Positions 42,707 through 52,713 of a DNA stretch of 64,000 nucleotides are shown here, piece by piece. A model generated the notes under the pieces. The model was not told the origin of the DNA, ran no database searches, and was given only the letters and a program-made list of their open reading frames with translations. Position 1 is the first letter of the stretch. Each line of letters starts with the position of its first letter. The DNA comes from Orientallactaga sibirica (Eukaryota; Chordata; Mammalia; Rodentia; Dipodidae). The DNA is taken from positions 14,336,501-14,400,500 of the forward strand of contig JAEOAD010000024.1 of the NCBI GenBank assembly GCA_036365145.1, given 5' to 3'. A program made the translations under genes and the position numbers.

Positions 42707-42709
<3 letters not shown>
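41270..42709. other. Unique sequence with clustered factor-site motifs
   Basis: No repeat recognised. GTTAATTAC (42024-42032, HNF1/homeodomain-like half site) and TGAGTCA (42091-42097, AP-1) lie within 75 bases. Motif matches only. Confidence 0.35.

Positions 42710-42745
<36 letters not shown>
42710..42745 (+). repeat. Poly-A run
   Basis: About 36 consecutive A bases with no recognised retroposon to the left and no clear duplication. Confidence 0.93.
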
Positions 42746-42750
<5 letters not shown>

Positions 42751-43380
42751 CACAGTGTCTGTCTTTCTATATTCTAACCGCCATCCAATTATAGGACGTG
42801 AGGTTTGCAAGGACAGTCACAAAAATTTACTTTTGTTGTCCTTTTCTTTTTAATTTGATGAGGAACCTGATAGTCACAAAGTTTAGGGGAATCCCTTGAA
42901 GCCTTATGGCTACTTCCTGGCATTCAGAGGCTTATATTGTTCACTTCTCTTTCCTCTTAAGAAGCTGAAGCGTTCATTCATTAACTAAGATCCCGGGAAC
43001 CAAATCCACCAGTATAATTTTATCTTGACATTTCTAAAATAATATTTAACTGAAGACAAATGAGAACCAAGCAAGGTAACATTAAAAAAATGAAAAATGA
43101 AAAACAAAAAAAACCTCCACGGCACGTCATTGGGTCAATAGTGCCCGAGATTGTACCTGTTTACTGGACCTCTTCTGAACTTGCAAATGTGAAAGAGCTT
43201 ACCAGAACTTACTATAAGGGCACCGAGGAAAGGAAAGATTCCTTGCTTACTGAATGTTCACAGACTGAACAACTTCCATCAAGTTATTGAGTTGGAGCAT
43301 TTTATTTGTGATGAAACTTGTCAGCTGGATATAATGGCATACTTTGGTAGCAACTTAGTGAGATCCCTCCCATATCCAAG
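42746..43380. other. Unique sequence
   Basis: No repeat or gene recognised. The lysine-rich frame at 43060-43290 has no motif. Confidence 0.5.
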
Positions 43381-43600
43381 CAAAAAATAGCAAGAAAGCA
43401 ACAAAGAGAAAGAGAGGGGTAGGAAGAGAAAATAAATGAAAGAAGAAAGGAAGGAAGAAAAAAGAGAGAGGGAGGGAGAGAGGGAGGAAGGAAAAAAGGA
43501 AAGAAGAGAGGGATAGAGGAAAGAGAAAAGGAAGGAAAAGAAACTAAAAGAGGAAGGAAAGGAGTGAGGAAGAGAAAAAGGGAAGGAGAAAATGGAGAGC
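43381..43600 (+). repeat. Long purine-rich (GGAA/GAGG) tract
   Basis: About 220 bases with few pyrimidines; GGAAGG, GAGAGG and GAAAGG units in irregular order. Confidence 0.9.
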
Positions 43601-43934
43601 CATAGTCATGTATGGTGACCCTTCCTGACCAAGAAGAGTGGATGGGAACAACACACTGATCTATTGAAAATCACTGCTGAAAACCAAGAGCACAGAGTGT
43701 TTCCATGTGTGCATTAGTATCATCTCATTTTGCAACCATCCAATGAAACAGAAGAATGCTTGAATCAGTTTTCGAGAGAACTTTTTGTGTATTTTATAAA
43801 ATATTCTTCCTAGAAGTTAGCACAATAATGTGCACATTGAATCTTCTGGCCTTCTTTCAATATTATAAAATAAAAGCATCTATTCTGCATCAAATAAATT
43901 TAGCCACATAACATTTTCCATTTGTATGGATGAT
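43601..43934. other. Unique sequence
   Basis: A weak MIR-like stretch near 43725-43775; otherwise nothing recognised. Confidence 0.4.
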
Positions 43935-44063
43935 CTTAATTTTAATTTCAATATTTGAGTCAGGGTTTCATTGTGAGGCTCGGGCTGGCCTTGAATTCCT
44001 GATCTTCCTGCCTCAGTCTCCCGAGGGCTAGAATCACTCAGGTGTGTGCCACTGTGCCTGGCC
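43935..44063 (-). mobile_element. Old B1-related SINE
   Basis: Antisense: 'gagtcagggtttcattgtga', 'gctggccttgaattcctgat', 'gtgccactgtgcctggcc'. Confidence 0.75.
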
Positions 44064-44108
44064 TGTATAGTGGGTGTTTGTAATGGGAGCTGCTTCTCTG
44101 GGTATCAG

Positions 44109-44473
44109 TGTGTAAGTTTGTAGTAAATTCAGTGAGAGTTTGCATCTACAATCACCTTGCTGCAATGTCACTGGGGGGGGTCTTAAGATGTTAATGGTGG
44201 GCTTGAGATTCCATTGTAAAGATATGCAAATGTGCCTAGCAGGAGTTCCTGAAGTGTGCTGTGTGACCTTTTGGCTGTAGTTTTGCTCTGTGTGCTGTGG
44301 TGGCTGGCGGCTTGGCTTTGCTCTCTCTGCTTGGCCCTGTGGAGAGCAGGCCGCTTCTTCTGCCATTATAGAACTTCCCCTGGATCTGTAAGCTTCAATA
44401 AATAATATCCCTTCCTCCATAACTGTGCCCGGTCTGGAAGTTCATCTCAGCGAACCTGAAGCTGACTGCTATA
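44109..44473 (+). mobile_element. MaLR-type LTR (second family)
   Basis: Sense relative of 22514-22905: 'catctacaatcaccttgctg', 'aaagatatgcaaatgtgcct', 'gcttcaataaataatatccc', 'gaacctgaagctgactgcta'. The 5' end is diverged and no duplication is clear. Confidence 0.85.
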
Positions 44474-45365
44474 GGTAGTAAACATGAGATTGCATGGCGG
44501 GGGGTGGGGGCATAGAGTTCCCTTCCGTCATAGTTATTAAGCTGTGAATTCCTCCTGCTAGGTACTGAATTTTAATGGCAGGGTAGACCCAGGGAGGCTG
44601 CACTGTGCTCTGACTCTGTGGTGTCATCTCTAGAGTTGCTCACTGATGCTAGCATTTATTTGGCTGTCTTTACAGCTTGTACCCTTTCTGGAATAGGTTC
44701 CCCATATGCAAATGACTTCCTGTTACTATTAGCACAGAGAACTCACCATAAAGCTCCCTATAACCCTGTCTATCTCTGGGAGTCCTGGGGTCTTTGAAAG
44801 GCTGTGCTGTGGAATTTGTACTGAGAGTTGAATATTAATAAGATAAGGAGAAGAAACAAGTTCCTCTTTTCCTCTAAAGCCCCACGCTGGCACCAGGAGC
44901 AGGAAAATCAGCTCATGTGAATAAGTAGGCCTAGATGTTCTGACCCTACACCCAGTTTCCTTTGAAAACCTCATGGTAACTGAAGAGATCATTTTATGAC
45001 AGTTTGGGATTTATTTTAGAGTAAAATCAAGGACTAGGCTTTCTATTGAAATTGTTTCGCTTTACTACAAACAACTGTGAACGCCACCTTTTGTTTGACG
45101 TGAAGGTTAGCAACGGCATTACCCCATGGAATGAAAGCTCCTTAGAGTGGTCCTTCAGCATGCTCTTGTATTCCTGTATTTTCTCAGAACAACGGCATAT
45201 TTCTGTAGACTCTTCTGGTAGGAAGCTCTTGCCATCCTCTCCTTATCTAGGCTCTTAACTTCAGTGTCAGAAAGGCAGGGTGCTCTAGGTGGGGATGTAA
45301 ATGAGTCTTAAAAAGAGAAAGTTGACATGAGTGAGTTCATGTTGTGTAATTTCTTTTTCTTCTTC
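44474..45365. other. Unique sequence
   Basis: A G-rich patch at 44497-44510; no repeat family or gene recognised. Confidence 0.45.
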
Positions 45366-45685
45366 CTGACAGGTATTGGATAGGCACGTCCGGCTGCTTG
45401 TGTGGCATGTGTATGGTGTTTGCACATGTGTATGCAGACGCAAGAGCATGTCTCCAGAGACCACAGGAGAACAGTGTTGATTTTCCTTCGTGGCTCTTCT
45501 GTCTTATTCCCTTAAGGCAGAGCTGTCATACTTTGTCCAAACTAGCTGATCAGTGGACCCTAGAGATTCTCCTGTCTCCACTCCCTTAGTGCTGGGGTTG
45601 CAGGCATGCGTGGCCATGCATGGCTTTTCATGAGAGTGCTAAGGAGTTCTCTTGCTCATTGAGCTATCTCCTTGGGCCTGAGATG
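45366..45685 (-). mobile_element. B4-like (ID-B1) SINE, diverged
   Basis: Antisense: TG-rich variable end, 'actagctgatcagtggaccc', 'ctcccttagtgctggggttg', ID-like end 'ttgagctatctccttgggcc'. Confidence 0.55.
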
Positions 45686-45815
45686 CTACACTTTGAACAG
45701 TGATTAATTATTACCTTAAAAGCTCTTATATCTTCTGCCGTGTGAGAATATAGAAAGGCCTAATAGCATTGGAGCAGAATCTTCCTAAGAGCTTCTCAAA
45801 TTAAAGAGGGAGTTT

Positions 45816-46037
45816 GGGGCTGGAGAGATGGCTTAGAGGTTAAGATTCTTGCCTGCGAAGCCTAAGGACCCATGTTCAACTCTCCACTTCCCACATCAAG
45901 CCAGGTGCACAAAGGTGAGGCAAGCATAAGGTCGCATATGTCCATTAGGTGGCACAAGCATCTGGAACTCGACTGCAGTGGTTGAGGCCCTAGCTATGCC
46001 AATTCTCTCTGTTTCTGTCTCAAAAAAAAAAAAAAAA
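45816..46037 (+). mobile_element. Long-form tRNA SINE
   Basis: 'ggggctggagagatggctta', 'catgttcaactctccacttc', a long middle with 'gcaagcataaggtcgcatat', CT part, A-run. Imperfect duplication: 'aaagagggagttt' on the left, 'aaagagggaactt' after the tail. Confidence 0.88.
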
Positions 46038-46326
46038 GTTAAAAAGAGGGAACTTGAATAAACAGCCTCATTTGTTAGAGAAATAAATAGGGATATCAAG
46101 ATGAACCACACTAAGACATAAACACCAGTAGCATACCTAGCCACCAAAAAGCTGGACTAAATTCTTACCCTAAGAATATGAATTCAGACGAATTCAGCAA
46201 GTAGGAAGGAGCCTCCAACATGTGCTATGTATGAAGCTGCTTCACGTAACAATATAAGAAAATAGGACAATGGTAAAAACGAGATAGCTTCCAGGCTGCT
46301 ATCTACATCTTTTAAAATTATGATGA
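46038..46326. other. Unique sequence
   Basis: No family recognised. Confidence 0.5.
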
Positions 46327-46620
46327 TTTAAGGAGCTGAAGAGATGGTACAGTGGGCAAAGCACTTGCCTCACAAGCATGGGGACCTGGGTTTGAATCCC
46401 TGGCACCTCAGTGAAAAACTAGGCCTTGGAAGCATGCCCCTGTAATCCCAGTGCTGGGGTGGCAGAGACAGAATCCCGGGGTTTGCTGACTAGCTAGTCT
46501 AGCTGAATTGGTGAGCTCTAGGCTCAGTCTCAAAGACAAAGGTGATGAGCACCTGAGGAAGGCCCTACACCTGTGGTCACAATATACATATATACACACG
46601 GGCACCTGCCCCCCCCCCAC
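46327..46620 (+). mobile_element. B4-like (ID-B1) SINE
   Basis: 'gctgaagagatggtacagtg', 'ggtttgaatccctggcacct', 'cctgtaatcccagtgctggg', 'gctctaggctcagtctcaaa', variable CA/C-rich end. Confidence 0.75.
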
Positions 46621-46644
46621 ACACCACTATTCAAAATGACATAC

Positions 46645-46752
46645 TTTTCCACCAGATATGGTAGTGTGCACCCATATAATGTCCTCATGTAGGAGGCCAA
46701 GGCAGGAGGATTACCACAGGTTTGAGGCCAGCCTAGTCTACATAATGAGATG
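46645..46752 (+). mobile_element. Old B1-related SINE
   Basis: 'ccagatatggtagtgtgcac', 'gaggccaaggcaggaggatt', 'gtttgaggccagcctagtct'. Confidence 0.7.
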
Positions 46753-46905
46753 ACGCCTCAGCATCCAGTATACACAGATGCACAAAGTGGCACATGCATC
46801 TGGAGTTCGTTTGCAGTGGCTAGAGGCCCTGGTGTGCCCCTTCTCTCCTCCATCCCCCTCCTCACCATCTCCCTGTTTGCAATTAAATAAATAAAAATGT
46901 TGTTT
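46753..46905 (+). mobile_element. 5'-truncated B2-like tRNA SINE
   Basis: Begins within the body ('cagatgcacaaagtggcaca'), continues 'ggagttcgtttgcagtggct' and ends in an AAAT tail. The tRNA-like head is missing. Confidence 0.88.
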
Positions 46906-46918
46906 AAAAAAGTTAATG

Positions 46919-47080
46919 AGCTGGGCATGGTGGCACACGCCTTTAATCCCAGCACTTGGGAGGCAGAGGTAGGAGGAAAGTTTGAGGCCACCCTGAGACT
47001 ACAGAGTGCATTCCAGGTCAGCCTGAGCTAGAGTGAGACCCTACCTTGAAAAACCAAATAATAATAATAATAAATAAAAG
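46919..47080 (+). mobile_element. B1-like SINE with TSD
   Basis: Near-consensus: 'ctgggcatggtggcacacgc' to 'accctaccttgaaaaacc', (AAT)n tail. 'aaaagttaatga' before and 'aaaagttaaatga' after fit a duplication. Confidence 0.93.
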
Positions 47081-47364
47081 TTAAATGAATTGCTCAAGAT
47101 CAAGCCAGAGAAAAGAAGTCTGAAGGCCTGGCCTGAAGAAAGACAATGTCAGCAAAAAGCTGTTTTATTCTTATTAAGATATTTTATCATAATACATTGG
47201 AAAGAAAAGAAGGAAAGAAAAATAATACCAGTAGCTTTGCATCCAAAAAAATGTCGCCATATTAACTACTTGAATGCTCTATAAGAGAGTTTTACTTTTT
47301 CTAGCGATGTTCTCCATTTCTATCATTTACTCATTACATTTCTTGTTTTCTGAATTAGGCTTTT

Positions 47365-47485
47365 GTTTCAGAGGTTGGGATCCATATCTGACTCATTTTT
47401 ATTTTCAGTTTCACCAGCAATTAGCTCTGAGCCCTCTGCAGAGTACATATGCTCCATAAATGCTTGCTGAACGAACAAATGATTA
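47365..47485 (+). mobile_element. LINE L2 3' end
   Basis: 'gatccatatctgactcattt', 'tctgcagagtacatatgctc', 'cataaatgcttgctgaacga' match the recalled L2 3' terminus. Confidence 0.65.
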
Positions 47486-47774
47486 TTTCGACTGGGCAGT
47501 GTGGGCATAAATACATTAATGGCAATAGAGTCCCTGCTCACCTGCTCTCCCTCCTCCTTTCCTTTGAGCTCCTTGATGGCCATGTGGCTGAGTCTTTTCT
47601 ATTTCTGGAAGCCAGCTAAATCATGGCTTCACAAGTCTATCAACTCCCTCAGTAGCTTCCTGGTTCCATAAATGTTTGTGGAATGAAGGGATCAAGAAAG
47701 AGAGGAAGTAGAAAATTCCTTCACAGTTTTACATCCCCTCTAAGGGTGAAGAATTGATTTAAATACCTTTCTTG
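47486..47774. other. Mostly unique sequence
   Basis: 'tccataaatgtttgtggaat' at about 47664 is another possible L2 3' end; otherwise nothing recognised. Confidence 0.4.
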
Positions 47775-47925
47775 GATCAAGTCATTTGCTCTCTTCAACA
47801 ATCCTGTTGAGCAGATATCATCAGTATCCTCCCCCATAAAAAACAACAAATCACAGAGTACATGATTTGTCTACTTCACATAAGTTATAACTGAGAGAGG
47901 CAGAATTCAAACCCACTGTTCTTTC
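47775..47925 (-). mobile_element. MIR fragment
   Basis: Antisense MIR order ending 'gaggcagaattcaaacccac'; a B1 inserted at its end. Confidence 0.5.
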
Positions 47926-47936
47926 TTTCTTTCTTT

Positions 47937-47988
<52 letters not shown>

Positions 47989-47989
47989 T
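47926..47989 (+). repeat. (CTTT)n repeat
   Basis: About 16 CTTT units forming the antisense tail of the next B1. Confidence 0.95.
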
Positions 47990-48137
47990 TTTGGTTTTTC
48001 GAGGTAGAGTCTCACTCTAGCTCAGGCTGACCTGGAATTCACTATGTAGTCTCAGGGTGGCCTCGAACTCACGGCGATCCTTCTACCTCTGCCTCCCAAG
48101 TGCTGGGATTAAAGGCGTGCGCCACCACACCAAGCTT
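47990..48137 (-). mobile_element. B1-like SINE with TSD
   Basis: Near-consensus antisense: 'gaggtagagtctcactctag', 'gtggcctcgaactcacggcg', 'ggcgtgcgccaccacaccaa'. Duplication 'aaacccactgttctt' at 47909-47923 and 'aaatccactgttctt' at 48138-48152. A young-looking copy. Confidence 0.95.
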
Positions 48138-48264
48138 AAATCCACTGTTCTTCTCGGTACATGCTACTGACTGTTGGTGGAGCCACAGGGAGTTTCAGAG
48201 AAGAAAAGGATAAAAGAAGACAAGGAGGAGGTGGGGTTGGGGAGAAGACTCAGCAGTTAAAAGA

Positions 48265-48452
48265 GCTTTCTTTTCTTTAAATTTTATTTATTTATTTGAG
48301 AGAAAGAAAGAAGCAGAAAGAAAGAGAGGCAGATAGAGAATGGGAGCACCAGGGCCTCCAGCCACTGCAAACTCCAGACACATTTGCCACCTTGTGCATC
48401 TGGCTTATGTGGAGCCTGGTGAATCGAACCAGGATCCTTTGTCTTTGCAGTT
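48265..48452 (-). mobile_element. B2-like tRNA SINE without its head
   Basis: Antisense copy that stops at 'tcctttgtctttgcag', so the tRNA-like head is missing; the AT-rich tract follows immediately. Confidence 0.88.
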
Positions 48453-48527
48453 ATATAATTCATTATATAATTAATTATATAATTAATTTATATAATTATA
48501 TAATTTATATAATTAATAATATTAAAT
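48453..48527. repeat. AT-palindromic tract
   Basis: Repeated 'ttatataattaatt'-type units, almost pure A/T and self-complementary. Confidence 0.9.
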
Positions 48528-48707
48528 TGTTACCTTCTTAAAATTCATTCTTTGACAATTGCAAGTATATATGCATTACATTACACCCTCCCCTTTATCC
48601 ACTGGACCCCTCCTGCCCACCACTTACCAGTGGATAGTCAGCATTTTAATAACTTCTACCTCATTGGGTGATTGAAAGCACCTGGTGAATCAGTGTGAAG
48701 AATTTAT
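48528..48707. other. Unique sequence or very old L1
   Basis: 'aaattcattctttgacaatt' recalls a rodent L1 3' region; not enough for a firm call. Confidence 0.3.
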
Positions 48708-48724
48708 AAAAATGCATGGTGTAC

Positions 48725-48916
48725 GGCTGGAGAGATGGCTTAGCGGTTAAGGTGCCTGCCTGCCAAGCCAAAGAACACCTGTTCAATTTTCCAGGCCCCA
48801 AGTTTAGCCAGATGTAAAGTGATGCAAGGGCGCAATGCCGTACTTGTCTACAAGGGGCACATTTGTCTGGAATTCGTTCACAGAGGCTGCAAGGTTGCTG
48901 GTGTGCCCATTCTCTA

Positions 48917-48957
<41 letters not shown>

Positions 48958-48963
48958 AAAAAG
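48725..48963 (+). mobile_element. Long-form tRNA SINE
   Basis: 'ggctggagagatggcttagc', 'agccagatgtaaagtgatgc', 'aagggcgcaatgccgtactt', (CT)n, A-run. Shares the extra middle segment with 6947 and 62068. Confidence 0.92.
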
Positions 48964-48976
48964 AAATCATGATGTA

Positions 48977-49199
48977 GGGGCTGGAGAAATGGCTTAGCAG
49001 TTAATGCATTTGCATGCAAAGCCAAAGAACCCAGGTTTGATTCCCTAGAACCCACATAAGCCAGATGCACAAGGAGCACATGTATCTGGAGTTTGTTTGC
49101 GGTGGCTAGAAGCCTTCGCATGCCCATTCTCTCTGTCTGTCTTTCTTCTATCTCTCTCTCTCTGTCTCTGCTTGCAAATAAATAAATAAATAAAAATTC
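48977..49199 (+). mobile_element. B2-like tRNA SINE
   Basis: 'ggggctggagaaatggctta', 'ccaggtttgattccctagaa', 'gccagatgcacaaggagcac', AAAT tail. The 16-base AAAAATGCATGGTGTA at 48708-48723 and 49201-49216 encloses this SINE and the one before it. Confidence 0.93.
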
Positions 49200-49253
49200 T
49201 AAAAATGCATGGTGTATAGTAACTATAGATGAGATACATACTAAAAAGGAAGC

Positions 49254-49458
49254 AGCGCTGGAAAGATGGTTTAGTGGTTATGGCACTTTCTTGAAAAGCC
49301 TAACAAATTGGGTTTGAGTCCCCAGCACCCACAAAAATCCAGATGCACAAAGTGGAACCTGCATGTAGAGTTCGTTTGCAGTGGCTGGAGGCTCTGGCAC
49401 ACCCATTCTTTCTATTTTCCTCTCCTTGCCAGTAAATAAAATATATTTTTTAAAAAAC
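49254..49458 (+). mobile_element. B2-like tRNA SINE
   Basis: 'gcgctggaaagatggtttag', 'gggtttgagtccccagcacc', 'atccagatgcacaaagtgga', A/T-rich tail. Confidence 0.92.
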
Positions 49459-49459
49459 A

Positions 49460-49572
49460 ACAAACCAGACGAGAAAGCTGAGGCTTAGAAAATGTTATCA
49501 CGTAACTGTTAGAGTTGTCAGGTCAGAAATTGACTATATCCTGATGCCAATGCCTGTGCTCCTGAGTACTAA
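49460..49572 (-). mobile_element. MIR fragment
   Basis: Antisense MIR order: 'acgagaaagctgaggcttag', 'gttgtcaggtcagaaattga', 'gatgccaatgcctgtgctcc'. Confidence 0.55.
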
Positions 49573-51085
49573 GTGGGCAGCTTAATATGTCATCATATGA
49601 CAAACTAAGATCCAAGGAAATTGAGAACATGTAGGTGAGCTTATGTCTATAAGGGTGATGATGAGTATGTGAACTAAATCATTTGTAGATGTTTCCTCAT
49701 TTGATTTCTTGAGTTCCTAAGCATTGCCTCTCCAATCCCCTAACTTCAACCAATGATTGCTGTAAGAATTTTCATGAAAAATAGCAATAATGACCACAGA
49801 TTGTGCATATCATAACACACTCTCATTATTTTCTTTAATTTATTGTCTCATTATTTTCAGGGATATTCCCAAGCACCTCGTTGCTGTTACACATTTCTTA
49901 TTCCAGGGTTCTGTCTCACCAGGATTATAAACTCATTTGCTGAACTATTGACATAAAGGCATGTAGGTAGTGATAATGTGTTATTGAAGTATCTCATGGG
50001 AGTATCCACCATACAGAAAGTCTAAAAAGAAAAGACTTGATGTTTAACACTTCTTTTTCCTCCTAATTTAAACACAGTTCAGGTTGTAGTCATAACCTAA
50101 TGACATGAGAGGTAGGATAAAATATTTGGGACATGATTTGAGAATTATTTTGTCATTTTAAGTATTTTTCTATATTTCACATGGGATTTACACAATGTAT
50201 TAAGCACCTTATGAAAAACAAATATAATCAAAGTATTAGGAAATAGGAAAGTTTAAGAACTGGGGAATTAAGTTTGGAAAAAAAATTAAGGATAATTTAA
50301 ATGCTCTCAATCCTATGGAATGTTATTTATGAAAGAACTAAGTATATGTTCTCTACTTCCAGAAATAGAAAAGGGTTGAAGTTGCACCAAGAAAGTCCAT
50401 TCTTACACACAAGAAAGAACTTCTTGAGTAAACCCTAGGACTTATTAGGGTGGAAAATTGTGAGTCTTTGCTCCAGGAAATCTGTAAGAATTGGAGACCT
50501 AAATCCTGGGTGATCTGATGCGGTGTTGGGTTGAAGTAGAAGGCTTAAGTGGAATTTCTTTAGGTCTCATCTAGTCTTTAAATTCCATGATTGCATGAAT
50601 AAGAATTTGTCCACAAAGCAGGAAAAGGAGCAGACAGTGCAATCAGGCATGGTCCATTTAGCAATGCAATTGCTGCTCATAAGCAGTGATTTTAGAAATC
50701 TCTGCTCTAAGCTGAAATGTCATAGCCAAAATCTTTTGAATACCTGGGAATACCTGGTCAGGCACTCAGTTTTGTGAAGTCCTAGCTGATAGGTTAAACT
50801 GGAATAACAAAGCACATGCTCACCACTCATTGCTTTCCATGTCTGTGAGAATTTGTGACACTTTTGATTATGTATGCATGTTTTTCTAAAAAATTAATTC
50901 ATGGTGTAAAAAATGCCATGTGTTAGATAACTTGGTAGAAATGTATTCAATCTAGTCAGTTTTGGATAGTCTTTGATGGTAGATCTTAAGTGGAAATTCA
51001 AAGCTGCTGTCATTATATGGGAATGATGACTAAATATCCCCTGGGATTTTGAAACTAAGATCATCATTATTTAAAGTCAACTATC
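49573..51085. other. Unique sequence
   Basis: No repeat family or gene recognised. Confidence 0.5.
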
Positions 51086-51470
51086 TGTTATAGTTTTGAG
51101 TCTGGAATACCCTCCACAGACTCAGGTGTTTGAAAACTTGGTCTCCAGCTGGTGGCACTATTTTGGAAGACTGTGGAACTTTTGGGACATAGCGCCTAAA
51201 TAGTTGATGTAGGCCTCTCGGGGTAGACCCAAAAGGTTTTTATCTGACTCTGCTTTCTACTTGACTTCAGTATTTCCTGATCTGCCAAGATGTGAGGAGC
51301 TGCTGCCACAAATTCCTGTCTCCACGGATGGAGCTGCCCGCTTTCCTTGCCTTTCTCCCATGACAAGCTGTATCCTCCAGGCCACCAACCAGAGCAAACC
51401 TCCTCCTGTCCCCTAAGCAGCTTCTTCCAGGCGTTCCACCACAGCAACAAGAAAGGCAACCAATCTACTT
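51086..51470 (+). mobile_element. MaLR-type LTR (third family)
   Basis: MaLR order: 'tgttatagttttgagtctgg', 'acttggtctccagctggtgg', 'tgatctgccaagatgtgagg', 'catgacaagctgtatcctcc', 'cacagcaacaagaaaggcaa'. The duplication is not exact ('ctatc' versus 'ctact'). Confidence 0.7.
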
Positions 51471-52131
51471 TCCTTCGTGCTAGAGTTAGAAACTTCTCAC
51501 ACCATGGCTATGACTAGCCACCTACGCATTGTGAATGGGGAGTTCCGGAACAGCTGACATTTCAGTCACCAGACTCTAAGAAGGACTACCCGAAAGAGGA
51601 ACTTGAATGTGTCCGTAATGTTGTGACTCAGTAGGTAGAAACCCAAATATTTTCTTGAAGAAAGCCTTTTTTTGATAACAAGACTGGAGTCAGGAGAGGC
51701 AGAATCACAAAAGTCAAAGTGATCAGGAGATGCTTGGTGAGACTTTCCTCTTAGATGAGGGTTTCACATTATGAAGGGTCAGCTCAGGCCCTGAGTCCTG
51801 ATCTGTTCTTGCTTCTCAGGTGGCGACCTTCAGATGACTTCCTTTCCATATGGCTTAAGCATGGGAGGAAGCGAATTGATCTGACAATCATTCCATAGTC
51901 AATATTGATAAATCAGTTCCTATGAGATGATGCTGTGTAAACCTACTCATTAGAGGTGGTCCACACAAAGGCACACTGTTCTAGGGACCTGAATCTATAG
52001 GTTTCATGCTCTGGAATACATTTGGTATATGGAATAAGTAGAGATTTGTCTGAGCAGCTGTCTCTTCTCTCTTTCTCTGTCTTCTACAAGCTGAAATGAA
52101 GTATCATTTTATTTTTAAGAGAAATATACAT

Positions 52132-52135
<4 letters not shown>
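51471..52135. other. Unique sequence
   Basis: No family recognised. Confidence 0.5.

Positions 52136-52172
<37 letters not shown>
52136..52172 (+). repeat. (GT)n microsatellite
   Basis: About 18 GT units at the antisense tail end of the next B1. Confidence 0.96.
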
Positions 52173-52176
<4 letters not shown>

Positions 52177-52316
52177 AGATAGGGTCTCACTCTAGCCCAG
52201 GCTGACCTGGAATTCACTCTGTGTTCTCAGGGTGGCCTTGAACTCTTGGCGATCCTCCTATCTCTGCCTCCCAAGTGCTGGGATTAGAGGTATGCTCCAC
52301 CACATCCACATCCAGC
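52173..52316 (-). mobile_element. B1-like SINE (first of twin copies)
   Basis: Antisense: 'gagatagggtctcactctag', 'ctctgtgttctcagggtggc', 'ctcctatctctgcctcccaa'. Shares the variants 'tgtgttct' and 'cctatct' with the next copy. Confidence 0.93.
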
Positions 52317-52331
52317 AAATATATATATATA

Positions 52332-52478
52332 TTTGGTTTTTTGAGGTAGGGTCTCACTCTAGCCCAGACTGACCTGGAATTCACAATGTGTTCTTAGGGT
52401 GGCCTTGAACTCATGGCGATCCTCCTATCTCTGCCTGCCAAATGCTGGAATTAAAGGTGTGCCCCATCACCCCTGGCA
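52332..52478 (-). mobile_element. B1-like SINE (second of twin copies)
   Basis: Antisense: 'tgaggtagggtctcactcta', 'caatgtgttcttagggtggc', 'tcctatctctgcctgccaaa', 'gtgccccatcacccctggc'. Confidence 0.93.
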
Positions 52479-52479
52479 A

Positions 52480-52522
52480 CTATTTTTATATATGTGAGAG
52501 AGTGAGATGGAGAAAACACACA

Positions 52523-52566
<44 letters not shown>

Positions 52567-52713
52567 ATGGGCACTCCAGGGCCTCTTGCTGTTGCAAATG
52601 CCAGACATACTCCACTTTGTGTGCTGGCTTTATGTGGGCGCTGGGTAATTGAACCCAGGCCGGAAGGCTTTGCAAACAACACCTTTAACCACTGAGCAAT
52701 TTCCCCAGCTCTG
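52480..52713 (-). mobile_element. B2-like tRNA SINE with (CA)n(GA)n
   Basis: Antisense: microsatellite at 52515-52566, 'ccagggcctcttgctgttgc', 'gctgggtaattgaacccagg', ending 'gcaatttccccagctct'. Confidence 0.9.
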
